Shown here in pieces: positions 51,201-58,673 of a DNA stretch of 64,000 bases (its first letter is position 1; each line of letters begins with the position of its first letter). The stretch lies in the NCBI GenBank assembly GCA_002709955.1, contig PAQY01000002.1:1-64000 (forward strand), in the 5' to 3' direction. The notes under the pieces are model-generated. The model was not told where the DNA came from, made no database searches, and was given only the letters and a program-made list of their open reading frames with translations. The stretch is from Rhodospirillaceae bacterium (GTDB lineage: Bacteria > Pseudomonadota > Alphaproteobacteria > UBA8366 > Aestuariispiraceae). A program made the translations under genes and the position numbers.

Positions 51201-51445
51201 ACAGCCGGATTGATGAGACGATCGGCCGGGTTCTTAAACGCTTGAAAGTTGGCAACGCCTATGTGAATCGCAATCAGATTGGCGCTATTGTTGGGGTTCA
51301 GCCGTTCGGGGGTGAGGGATTAAGCGGTACAGGACCCAAGGCAGGGGGCCCAAGATACTTGCATCGTTTTGCTTGCGAACGCACGGTGTCTGTTGATACC
51401 ACGGCGGCCGGTGGCAATGCGTCCTTGATGACCTTGGAGGCCTGA
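48278..51445 (+). CDS. putA: Bifunctional proline dehydrogenase/P5C dehydrogenase
   Basis: Catabolic enzyme of 1055 residues that oxidises proline to glutamate in two steps, with FAD and then NAD. The N-terminal half holds the proline dehydrogenase barrel (MMVRLVKGAYWDTEVKRAQ and the later NAHTLSAI block). The C-terminal half has the aldehyde dehydrogenase site: Glu in AETGGQNAMIVDSS and the catalytic Cys in SAGQRCSALRVLYI. There is no N-terminal ribbon-helix-helix, so it is the shorter type without DNA-binding, which fits the separate Lrp-type regulator. The ATG at 48278 follows AAGGGAGA; longer open frame was rejected. Confidence 0.97.
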   Translation: MLLTDKQADRYHSHGALRQAVRDAYRMDEEACLTERLGQAKLEAAARDRIEERARQLVVEVRKDRVKSSGIDAFMHEYELSSREGVVLMCMAEALLRIPDDETADALIKDKIGGANWESHLGHSESWFVNASTWALMLTGRIVGDDGKSAEQDWRGTMRKLVQRSGEPVIRKAVNQAMRVMGRQFVMGRKIEEALDRAKGNESKGYRYSYDMLGEAARTMADADRYFKAYSTAIEKIGKAAKGRGVIEAPGISVKLSALHPRYEFGQEDRTLDELIPRLLDLCRKAKEYDIGLCIDAEECDRLDLSMEAIEAAATDPSLAGWNGLGLAVQAYQKRAYPFIKWLAAVAKKGQRRMMVRLVKGAYWDTEVKRAQELGMSDYPVFTRKVSTDVSYLACARLLLTEQEAFYPCFATHNAHTLSAIAEMAGNRSDFEYQRLHGMGDALYDQVVSKAGKGGYPVRIYAPVGSHEDLLAYLVRRLLENGANTSFVNRIVDEQMPIAEIVADPLREAERLSPVRHAQIPMPENLFGPGRRNSEGYDITDIPTLLKLRDGMALAQQESWSAAPLVGGVPVKGKAQAVYNPADSSQRIGEVVDTTTDTARDAFERALRAQSLWDDTPAGARADALEKAADLYEKHAARLMAIVMREAGKTLNDAIAELREAVDFLRYYAVRARMEFSEPEALPGPTGEIDEISLHGRGVFLCISPWNFPLAIFTGQVSAALAAGNAVLAKPAEQTPLIAYEAVKLLHAAGVPVDALHLLPGDGPTIGNAILSDLRLGGVAFTGSTATARLINRTLAERDGPIIPLIAETGGQNAMIVDSSALPEQVTRDVVISSFQSAGQRCSALRVLYIQEDVADKQIAMIAGAMKELRVGDPAWLSTDLGPVIDGEARSNLNAHIAELNKSKSAKKVGETPMGPHCDKGTFVAPIAFEIPGIEMLDQEHFGPILHIVRYKSSQLDAVVDAINGTGFGLTCAIHSRIDETIGRVLKRLKVGNAYVNRNQIGAIVGVQPFGGEGLSGTGPKAGGPRYLHRFACERTVSVDTTAAGGNASLMTLEA

Positions 51446-51481
51446 GCCAGTCGATTTATGTAAAATGGATGGGCGGGATTC

Positions 51482-52702
51482 GTGTTCAGGGTTTTGGTTG
51501 TTGTGGTATTGCTGTGTCTGGGAACTGGGACTGCCGTGGCGCAGTCCCTTTTGCCTGCAAATGACTCCCCTTCTGGCGGACCTATACCGGCGGATCCAAT
51601 GGCCCCCCCGGCCGGTTTATCTGAAGATACCCGCGCGGCGTATGAGCGTGGACGCCTGATCTTCAATGGTCACTTCCGACCCTCGGGAACCCAGGGGCCA
51701 GACGATCTGGTCGGACTGGGGCCCCTGTATAATCGGATATCCTGTGCGTCCTGCCACAATGCAGGAGGGCGCGGCTTCCCACCTGAAGGGCCGGGGGACA
51801 ATTTTCTGACCGCATTGGTTCGGATCGGAATTGTGGATGCGGTGGGGACCGTCACGCCCCATCCCCTGTTTGGGACCCAGATACAGGATCGCGCCGTCCC
51901 CGGTTTAGAGCCAGAGGCGACAGTGTCCTTAAACTGGGATATACAGCCTGGTGAATATCCAGACGGTCAGTCCTTTGAACTCAGAAAGCCAGTGCTGGAT
52001 ATCCAGCCTGATCCCGGCGTTTTGGCGCAATGGTCCATCCGGGTTGCCCAGCCTATTCGCGGGATAGGATTGCTGGAACCTATGATCTTGCCCAAGGACA
52101 GTTTCGGGCGGTTTGGCTGGAAGGCGACCGAACCAACGATTGTCATGCAGAATGCCGCAGCCCTGTCGCAGGATATGGGGATAACCAGTGTTTTTCACCA
52201 AACGCCGATCTGTCCAAAAGGGCAGACTGATTGCGGGGGCGGGGCTAGGGAGATATCAGGCGTATCCTTGGGGGAACTGACCCTGTTTACGAAATTGTTG
52301 CCACCCCCTGCCAGCACGGATGTGCAAGATACGAAAGGCGAATACCTGTTCCACCTTGTAGGATGCGCGTCCTGCCATATTCCAGAACTGCCCTCACGTG
52401 CTGGGCCTGAACCGGTGCGCGCTTATACCGATTTATCCCTGCATGATATGGGGCCTGGGCTGGATGATGGGCTGCCAGAGGGGGGGGCGAAAAGCTTTGA
52501 ATGGCGGACACCACCCCTGTGGGGATTGGGTGACATATTGGAAAAGAATCCATCTGCCCCGCTTCTGCATGATGGTCGCGCGCGCGGGGCGGAAGAAGCG
52601 ATCCTGTGGCATGGCGGGGAAGCCTTGAAACCCAGAAATGATTTTATGGCCCTGTCACAGGAAGACCGCAGCCATCTTTTGGAATTTCTAAGCGGACTTT
52701 AG
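51482..52702 (+). CDS. Di-haem oxidoreductase/peroxidase-like (DUF1111 family)
   Basis: Periplasmic c-type cytochrome of 406 residues with a signal peptide ending near TAVAQS and a GTG start. Two haem-binding C-x-x-C-H motifs are present: ISCASCHNAGGRG in the first third and GCASCHIPELP in the last third. The family is DHOR, related to MauG and cytochrome c peroxidases. Members are often found in bacterial iron-uptake clusters with imelysin-like proteins. Here it sits between putA, 36 bases upstream, and the ferric binding-protein gene. Its in vivo substrate is not known. Confidence 0.92.
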   Translation: MFRVLVVVVLLCLGTGTAVAQSLLPANDSPSGGPIPADPMAPPAGLSEDTRAAYERGRLIFNGHFRPSGTQGPDDLVGLGPLYNRISCASCHNAGGRGFPPEGPGDNFLTALVRIGIVDAVGTVTPHPLFGTQIQDRAVPGLEPEATVSLNWDIQPGEYPDGQSFELRKPVLDIQPDPGVLAQWSIRVAQPIRGIGLLEPMILPKDSFGRFGWKATEPTIVMQNAAALSQDMGITSVFHQTPICPKGQTDCGGGAREISGVSLGELTLFTKLLPPPASTDVQDTKGEYLFHLVGCASCHIPELPSRAGPEPVRAYTDLSLHDMGPGLDDGLPEGGAKSFEWRTPPLWGLGDILEKNPSAPLLHDGRARGAEEAILWHGGEALKPRNDFMALSQEDRSHLLEFLSGL

Positions 52703-52735
52703 TGTCAAATTCGGAAAAACGATATTAAGAATGAC

Positions 52736-52764
52736 TTGCAAGAAATCCCTGTAATCTTTATAAG
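52736..52764 (+). promoter_or_regulatory. Sigma70-type promoter ahead of the ferric binding-protein gene
   Basis: TTGCAA (52736-52741) and TATAAG (52759-52764) with a 17-base spacer. Transcription should start near 52771, inside the palindrome at 52766-52781, leaving a leader of about 100 bases before the ATG at 52874. Confidence 0.6.
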
Positions 52765-52765
52765 C

Positions 52766-52781
52766 CGCATATGAATATGCG
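52766..52781. promoter_or_regulatory. Perfect palindrome at the expected transcription start
   Basis: CGCATAT-GA-ATATGCG, seven-base arms around a two-base centre, directly after the -10 element. This is where a repressor that blocks transcription start would bind. An iron-responsive regulator is the natural candidate because of the downstream gene, but the sequence is not a standard Fur or Irr box. Confidence 0.55.
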
Positions 52782-52823
52782 ACGCAGTCTCAGTTTGGCG
52801 CACAGCGACTGAGACGATGCGTC
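52781..52823 (+). ncRNA. Long stem-loop in the leader of the ferric binding-protein gene
   Basis: GACGC (52781-52785) pairs with GCGTC (52819-52823), and GTCTCAGT (52787-52794) pairs with ACTGAGAC (52808-52815), leaving an unpaired A on one side, three unpaired bases on the other, and a 13-base loop. Thirteen base pairs in a 43-base segment just inside the transcript are unlikely by chance. There is no T-run, so it is not a terminator. It could stabilise the mRNA or be part of a regulatory leader; no known riboswitch class is recognised. Confidence 0.55.
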
Positions 52824-52873
52824 CCAGTCGGTACCCGCACGGATTTGGGTGAGACACAACGCAAGGGAAAGGA

Positions 52874-53935
52874 ATGCTTTCAATGACATTTGGATTGGAC
52901 ACGCTTCGTCATCATCTGACCCGCAAGGCTGGCCTGGTCGGTCTGGTTCTGGGAATGAGCATGGCAATGCCGGTCGCGCAGGCTGCAGACGGGGAAGTCA
53001 ACATCTACTCCATGCGCCAGGCCTATTTGATTGAACCGATTTTGGAAGAATTCACCAAAGAAACGGGCGTGAAGGTCAATGTCCTGTTTGCCGATGACGG
53101 CCTGATTGAGCGTTTGGCACAGGAAGGGCCAAACAGCCCTGCGGATATTGTTCTGACATCCAGCTTTGGCAACACCGCGCGTTTGGTTGATGAAGGACTG
53201 ACCCAACCGGTTGAAAGTGACACGCTGATGGCACGGGTTCCGGAACAGTTTCGCGCAGCCGATAATAGCTGGTTCGCGCTGACCCTGCGCGCCCGTATAT
53301 TCTATACCTCGAAAGAGCGTATGAAAGAGGGGGATCTGGTAACCTATGAAGGCCTGGCCGACCCGAAATGGAAGGGCAAGGTTTGCACCCGCAGCGGTAC
53401 CCACCCTTATAATGTTCAGATGATCGCTGCCATGATTGCCCATAAGGGCACAGCAGAAACCAAAACATGGCTGGAAGGCGTGAAGGCCAATTTGGCACGT
53501 AAGCCGCAAGGTAATGACCGTGCCCAGGTTAAGGCCGTGTCCGAAGGGGAATGTGATATCGCTGTCGGCAACTCCTATTATTTCTTCAAGATGCTGGATA
53601 ATGACGAACAGCGCGGCTGGGCCGAAGCGGTCAACCCGGTATTCCCGAAGTTTGAAGGCGGCGGCACGCATGTGAACGTTTCTGCCATGGTCATGACCCC
53701 CCATGCGCCGAACCGCGACAATGCTGTTTTGTTGATGGAATACTTGACGGGCGAGGCCGCACAGCGGATTTATGCGGATGTGAATTTTGAATATCCGGTT
53801 AATCCAAATGTGAAGCCGTCTGATGCCCTGGCTGGTATTGGGGACTTGACCCCAGACAGCCTGACCTTGGATCAGATTGCCGCCAATCTGCGGGATGCAC
53901 TGCAACTGGTCGCAGAAGTTGGCTATAACGAATAA
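52874..53935 (+). CDS. fbpA: Ferric iron ABC transporter substrate-binding protein (FbpA/FutA type)
   Basis: Periplasmic Fe3+-binding protein of 353 residues. A signal peptide ends near VAQAAD, and the mature protein begins EVNIYSMRQ, the family pattern. The ferric ligand pair of tyrosines is visible in VGNSYYFFKML near residue 235, and a further Tyr occurs in MRQAYLIEPIL. The ATG at 52874 has no very strong ribosome site; a second Met lies at codon 4 and a GGGAAAGGA run sits a few bases upstream. The permease gene follows after 28 bases. No ATPase gene (FbpC) is present in the cluster. Confidence 0.95.
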   Translation: MLSMTFGLDTLRHHLTRKAGLVGLVLGMSMAMPVAQAADGEVNIYSMRQAYLIEPILEEFTKETGVKVNVLFADDGLIERLAQEGPNSPADIVLTSSFGNTARLVDEGLTQPVESDTLMARVPEQFRAADNSWFALTLRARIFYTSKERMKEGDLVTYEGLADPKWKGKVCTRSGTHPYNVQMIAAMIAHKGTAETKTWLEGVKANLARKPQGNDRAQVKAVSEGECDIAVGNSYYFFKMLDNDEQRGWAEAVNPVFPKFEGGGTHVNVSAMVMTPHAPNRDNAVLLMEYLTGEAAQRIYADVNFEYPVNPNVKPSDALAGIGDLTPDSLTLDQIAANLRDALQLVAEVGYNE

Positions 53936-53963
53936 AGGGTTGGTGCGTGGAACACGGTAAGGC

Positions 53964-55664
53964 ATGGCGGTAACCACATCGGGTGCGACCGGGCCGGTGA
54001 CCCGGTCGCTGATGCAGAAGAATCGATCCTGGATTTGGACGACGGGCGCGGTGGGGGCTGCCCTGATCGTGATCATTCCCCTTGCATCAATCGTCTGGCT
54101 TGCCCTGTTTCCAAAAGATGAAGGCTGGTTCGATATCGTTCGAACCAGCCTTCCTACTTATGTCAGCAATACGCTGATCCTGATGGTTGGCGTTGGAATT
54201 GGTACGATCACAGGTGGGGTTTCGACCGCCTGGCTGGTGACTGTCTGTCGTTTTCCAGGCAGGCGCATTTTTGAATGGGCGCTGTTGTTGCCCCTGGCCG
54301 TGCCTGCCTATCTGGTCGCCTTCGTTTATACCGACATTCTGGAATATGGCGGCCCTGTGCAAGGCGCGTTGCGCGATCTGTTCGGCTGGCAGGTCAAAAG
54401 CGATTACTGGTTTCCAGAAATCCGCAGCCATGGCGGCGCGATCATTGTGCTTAGCCTGGTGTTATACCCCTATGTTTACATGATGGCGCGGGCAGCGTTT
54501 TTGCAGCAATCCGTCTGTGCCTTAGAGGCCGCGCGGACCCTGGGCAGAACACCCTGGCGCTGTTTCTGGACGGTGGCGCTGCCCATGGCGCGCCCGGCGC
54601 TGGTGATTGGTGTATCCCTGGCCATGATGGAAACCCTGAACGATTTCGGGACGATCGATTTCTTTGGGGTTCATACGTTGACCGCTGGCGTGTTTGAGGT
54701 CTGGCGGGTGATGGGCAATACCGGTGCCGCAGCCCAAATATCCCTGGTAATGTTGCTGTTCGTGGTTGGGCTGTTATGGCTGGAACGATCATCGCGCCAC
54801 CGTCAGCGCTATGGTCAAACCAGTTCCAAGATACAGGCGCTGCCTGGCTTCGAATTGCGTGGCTGGCGGCGTCTGGCGGCCATGACGGTGTGTGGGACGC
54901 CCTTGATCTTTGGCTTTGCGGTTCCGTTTATCGTTCTGGCGGTCAATGCACTGCGGCGGTTGGACCAGCAATTGACCCCGGAATATTTCGCTTTCACCAG
55001 CAATTCCCTGATTCTATCTGGCACGGCGGCGGTTTGTGCGGTCGTGATCGGCCTGTTCATGGCCTATGGCGTGCGTCTCAGCGGTGGAAAGCCCCTGCGT
55101 ATTCTGACCCGTCTGGCATCGGTCGGATATGCCGTCCCTGGCGCAGTGCTGGCGGTTGGGGTCATCGTGCCCTTTACGTCTTTCGATGCTGTGGTCGGTC
55201 GCTTCATTGAACAGAGTTTTGGGGTTCCAATGGGACCGATACTGTTTGGCACCGCGTTTGCTGTCGTCTTTGCCTATGTCGCGCGTTTCATGGCGATTGG
55301 CTTTGGTGCTGTGGAATCGGCCCTGGATAAGGTAACGCCCCATATGGATGATGCCGCGCGCACCCTGGGCAAGGGGCCGCTGGAGACCCTGCGCCGAATT
55401 CATCTGCCAATGATCCGCGGCGGGATTCTGGCCGGGGCAATTCTGGTATTTGTGGATTGTATGAAAGAACTGCCCGCTACACTGATCCTGCGTCCGCCGT
55501 TCAATTTCGACACGCTGGCGACCTTTGTGTTTCAGTATGCCTCTGACGAGCAATTTGAACAGGCGTCCCTGGGGGCAATTACCATCGTGATCGCGGGCAT
55601 TATCCCGGTCGTTCTGTTATCCCGCGCCATCCGCAGCGCCCGCCCGGGTCATGCGAACGGGTAA
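53964..55664 (+). CDS. fbpB: Ferric iron ABC transporter permease (FbpB type, duplicated permease)
   Basis: Inner-membrane permease of 566 residues with about 12 hydrophobic segments arranged as two permease repeats, as in FbpB/SfuB/HitB. Two EAA-type coupling loops are seen: ALEAARTLGRTPWRCFWTVALP in the first half and DDAARTLGKGPLETLRRIHLPM in the second. It follows the binding-protein gene directly and probably forms an operon with it. The gene ends 20 bases before the stop codon of ispA on the opposite strand, and no ATPase gene follows, so an ATPase from elsewhere must be used. Confidence 0.94.
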   Translation: MAVTTSGATGPVTRSLMQKNRSWIWTTGAVGAALIVIIPLASIVWLALFPKDEGWFDIVRTSLPTYVSNTLILMVGVGIGTITGGVSTAWLVTVCRFPGRRIFEWALLLPLAVPAYLVAFVYTDILEYGGPVQGALRDLFGWQVKSDYWFPEIRSHGGAIIVLSLVLYPYVYMMARAAFLQQSVCALEAARTLGRTPWRCFWTVALPMARPALVIGVSLAMMETLNDFGTIDFFGVHTLTAGVFEVWRVMGNTGAAAQISLVMLLFVVGLLWLERSSRHRQRYGQTSSKIQALPGFELRGWRRLAAMTVCGTPLIFGFAVPFIVLAVNALRRLDQQLTPEYFAFTSNSLILSGTAAVCAVVIGLFMAYGVRLSGGKPLRILTRLASVGYAVPGAVLAVGVIVPFTSFDAVVGRFIEQSFGVPMGPILFGTAFAVVFAYVARFMAIGFGAVESALDKVTPHMDDAARTLGKGPLETLRRIHLPMIRGGILAGAILVFVDCMKELPATLILRPPFNFDTLATFVFQYASDEQFEQASLGAITIVIAGIIPVVLLSRAIRSARPGHANG

Positions 55665-55684
55665 GGGTGCTGTAAGCGCCGCTT

Positions 55685-56572
55685 TCAGTGTTTGCGTTCA
55701 ACGACAAAGCGGGCCAGGGCGCGCAGGTGATCGGCCTTGCTGTCAAACAGCTTCAGGTGATTGATGGCCTGATCTGCCAGATGATTGGCCTGATCCCGTG
55801 CCCGCTCCACACCCAAGACAGAGACGAAGGTCGCCTTACCCTTTGTCACATCCTTGCCGACCGCCTTGCCAACAGTGGCAGCATCGCCCGTAATATCCAA
55901 CAGGTCATCGGCAATTTGGAAGGCCAGGCCCATATCATGGGTATAGCCGCGCAATGCTTCCCTGGCAGAGGTAGGCGCACGGCCCAGAATGGCCCCGGCC
56001 TGACAGCCAAAATCAATCAACCGACCGGTTTTCAGGCGTTGCAGCCGCGTGATCGCGCCGATATCCAGATCCGCACTTTCGGCCTTTAAATCGATCATCT
56101 GGCCCCCGACCATGCCGTGAGCACCGGCGGCTAGGGACAATTCCAGCACCAGTTCGCATCGCACAGCAGGGTTAGAATGGGTCGAGTCTGACGCCAGTAT
56201 GTTAAAGGCGCGGGTCAGCAAGGCATCCCCGGCCAGAATCGCAGTCGCTTCGTCAAAGCGTTTGTGAACAGTTGGTTTGCCCCGGCGCAGCGCGTCGTCA
56301 TCCATGGCTGGTAAATCATCATGCACCAGGGAATAGCAATGCACCATTTCCAGGGCCGCCCCGACCCGCAGGGCCGAGTTTTCTGAAACCCCGAACAAGC
56401 CTGCGGTTTCGTTCACCAGAAAGGGGCGGACGCGCTTACCGCCATCCAATGTGGCATAGCGCATGGCCTCCAGCAGGTCGCGCTCAGGCGCATTGTCCAG
56501 GGGCAGCAGCTTGTTGAGAACATCTTCAAGATGTCCTGCGAAGTCGCTCATGGCCCGCGCGAGATCGGTCAT
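55685..56572 (-). CDS. ispA: Polyprenyl synthetase, probable farnesyl diphosphate synthase
   Basis: Isoprenoid-chain enzyme of 295 residues that condenses isopentenyl diphosphate with allylic diphosphates. The first aspartate-rich motif is DDLPAMDDD (about residues 91-99) and the second is DDLLD in AFQIADDLLDITGD. The DD-x4-D form of the first motif and the length are typical of bacterial IspA. It follows xseB on the same strand after 54 bases, the common alphaproteobacterial order xseB-ispA; the dxs gene that often comes next is absent here, as the cluster meets the fbpB gene. Confidence 0.93.
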   Translation of the reverse strand: MTDLARAMSDFAGHLEDVLNKLLPLDNAPERDLLEAMRYATLDGGKRVRPFLVNETAGLFGVSENSALRVGAALEMVHCYSLVHDDLPAMDDDALRRGKPTVHKRFDEATAILAGDALLTRAFNILASDSTHSNPAVRCELVLELSLAAGAHGMVGGQMIDLKAESADLDIGAITRLQRLKTGRLIDFGCQAGAILGRAPTSAREALRGYTHDMGLAFQIADDLLDITGDAATVGKAVGKDVTKGKATFVSVLGVERARDQANHLADQAINHLKLFDSKADHLRALARFVVERKH

Positions 56573-56626
56573 TCGATCAAATTCCTTAATATGTGAAAGA
56601 GGGTCGCCGTGATTTTGGCAATACTG

Positions 56627-56875
56627 TTAATCGATTTGCGCAGGCTCCGCCTTGATCGTCCCATTGGAACCGACAGTAATCTTCTCAATGCGCGCCTTTG
56701 CGCCCGCAAGTTTCTTTTCGCAATGCTTTTTTAACGCAGCGCCCCGCTCATAGGCCTCAATACTGGCCTCAAGCTCGATATCGCCAGATTCCAGGCCACG
56801 CACGATGGATTCCAATTCTGCCATGGCCTGTTCAAAACTCAGGTCATCTATCGTTGATTTCGCCGTCGTCGTCAT
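56627..56875 (-). CDS. xseB: Exodeoxyribonuclease VII small subunit
   Basis: Small subunit of 82 residues of the nuclease that degrades single-stranded DNA from either end. The family pattern SFEQAMAELESIVRGLESGDIELE and the ERGAALKKHCEKKLAGA helix are complete. The open frame extends upstream to 56953, but the ATG at 56873-56875 gives the usual start MTTTAKSTI. It is divergent from the HDAC-like gene, with 214 bases between starts. Confidence 0.95.
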   Translation of the reverse strand: MTTTAKSTIDDLSFEQAMAELESIVRGLESGDIELEASIEAYERGAALKKHCEKKLAGAKARIEKITVGSNGTIKAEPAQID

Positions 56876-57089
56876 GCACCACCTAAATCTATTTGCAAGT
56901 TTGAACCAACCGATCCTGCTGTCAGTGTAGGGTGCGCCGCCCCATTGGCGCAACCATCGCCCAACCCATTACCATAAATTCCAGCGCAATGTTGCAAAAA
57001 CCCCTCTCTAAAACCGGCATCGTCTTGAAGTGCCCTGATGAATGGTTTATCGCCTTTGGATGCTAAATTTTAGGGTTAGGGAGACTTCC

Positions 57090-58022
57090 ATGGCGACGAA
57101 AACACTGCTTTTCACCCATCCGGCCTGTGCCGGACATGATATGGGGGAAGGGCACCCAGAGCAGCCCGCACGTCTGGCTGCTGTTCTTTCGGCTCTGGAA
57201 GGACCTGATTTTCAGGATCTGGAACGCAGGGAAGCGCCGGAAACAACCAGGGACCGTATCCTGCTGATGCATCCCCCTGCCTATGTTGATGGATTGATGG
57301 CGGCTTTTCCCACCGAAGGCCGTGTACAGATTGATGCGGATACCGCAGTCAGTGCCGGGTCCAGGGAAGCGGCATTTCGTGCCGTTGGCGGCGTTGTTGC
57401 CGCTGTGGATGCGGTGATGAAGGGGGAGGCAAAGCACGCCTTTTGTGCCGTGCGCCCGCCTGGTCATCATGCGGAACCTGACCAGACCATGGGCTTTTGC
57501 CTGTTCAACAATATCGCCATCGGCGCCGCCCATGCGCGGGATGTCTATCACCTACAGCGCGTCGCTGTGATCGATTTTGATGTGCATCATGGCAATGGTA
57601 CCCAGGCGATGTTTGAAAACGAGCCTATGTTCTTTTACGGCTCCACCCATCAGATGCCCCTGTATCCGGGGACTGGTCGGCCATCGGAAACTGGCATTGC
57701 GGACAATATCGTGAATGTTGCATTGCCCCCGATGGGGGGATCAGCGGAATTCCGCAAGGCGTTCCAGGATGTCGTTTTGCCAAAGCTGGATGCCTTTGGC
57801 CCGGAACTGCTGATGATTTCTGCTGGGTTTGATGCTCATCGCGATGATCCCCTGGCGCAGGAGAACCTGGACGAGGATGATTTTGTCTGGGTCACGCAGG
57901 AATTGCTTAAAATCGCCGACAAGCATTGCGAGGGGCGCGTCGTTTCTGCCCTGGAAGGGGGATATAACCTGGATGCGCTAGGGCGGTCTGCAGCCGCCCA
58001 TGTGCGGGTATTGATGGCTTAG
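57090..58022 (+). CDS. Histone-deacetylase-family hydrolase (acetylpolyamine amidohydrolase-like)
   Basis: Cytoplasmic zinc-dependent deacylase of 310 residues. Active-site parts are visible: RPPGHHAEPDQTMGFCLFNN (the tandem His pair), VIDFDVHHGNGTQ (metal-binding Asp and His), and ISAGFDAHRDDPL (third metal Asp). The natural substrate in bacteria is probably an acetylated polyamine or small amide rather than a histone. The ATG at 57090 follows TTAGGGAGA; a longer frame from 57042 was rejected. The stop codon overlaps that of the opposite rhodanese gene. Confidence 0.94.
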   Translation: MATKTLLFTHPACAGHDMGEGHPEQPARLAAVLSALEGPDFQDLERREAPETTRDRILLMHPPAYVDGLMAAFPTEGRVQIDADTAVSAGSREAAFRAVGGVVAAVDAVMKGEAKHAFCAVRPPGHHAEPDQTMGFCLFNNIAIGAAHARDVYHLQRVAVIDFDVHHGNGTQAMFENEPMFFYGSTHQMPLYPGTGRPSETGIADNIVNVALPPMGGSAEFRKAFQDVVLPKLDAFGPELLMISAGFDAHRDDPLAQENLDEDDFVWVTQELLKIADKHCEGRVVSALEGGYNLDALGRSAAAHVRVLMA

Positions 58023-58465
58023 TTTTCAGCCGGGGCCGGGTCCAGTGGCAGGTTCTGTTTCATCCAGCCGCGCAGGGACCCGCGCCCCAGCATGCCTTCC
58101 TTCACATTCATCACCTGGGTAAAGCCATTCTGGGTCAGAAAGGCGCTGGCCCAGGTGGACCGCACGCCAGAGGCACAGATCAGGGCAATCGGTGCCGTCT
58201 TGTCGCCGTCAACACCCGCGATAATTGCCGTCAGAAACCCGGTTTGTCCTTCGGGATCATGCATGGTGATGGTTCTGGCCCCTTTGGCGATGCCCGTATC
58301 ACGCCATTCTGACGGGCGGCGGATATCGATCAGGGTGACAGATCCCTCCTGCTGCATCTGATGGGCGGTGGGGGCATCAATGATGGTCGGTTCAGCCTGG
58401 CTGGCGGAAACGTGCAGCATGAGGCACAGAAAGGCGATGACCGATCGGGCGATGAATTTTGGCAT
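58019..58465 (-). CDS. Periplasmic rhodanese-domain protein
   Basis: Single rhodanese domain of 148 residues behind a signal peptide (cleavage near ASQAEP). The catalytic cysteine lies in LICASGVRST, the C-x-x-G-x-R-S loop, and the SVTLIDIRRPSEWRDTG strand is the other hallmark. Export makes a role in periplasmic sulfur or thiol chemistry likely. AGGAG lies eight bases before the ATG at 58463-58465, so the longer frame to 58525 was rejected. It converges with the HDAC-like gene with overlapping stop codons. Confidence 0.9.
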   Translation of the reverse strand: MPKFIARSVIAFLCLMLHVSASQAEPTIIDAPTAHQMQQEGSVTLIDIRRPSEWRDTGIAKGARTITMHDPEGQTGFLTAIIAGVDGDKTAPIALICASGVRSTWASAFLTQNGFTQVMNVKEGMLGRGSLRGWMKQNLPLDPAPAEN

Positions 58466-58673
58466 ACCGAATGCTCCTGATACAGCAGATGGATCATTCA
58501 TAGCGTCATGCGGATGTGGCGACAATCCGGCGGCCGGTAAATCCTGTGTGACCGCTTACCAGGGTGGTTTGATATCGTGATGCTTGGCGCTGTGCGGATT
58601 GCCGCGTATTCTGGGCAAATGCTGGGAAAGCATGATTATTTAACGCCCTGATCTGGGGAGGGGATGCGTATCA

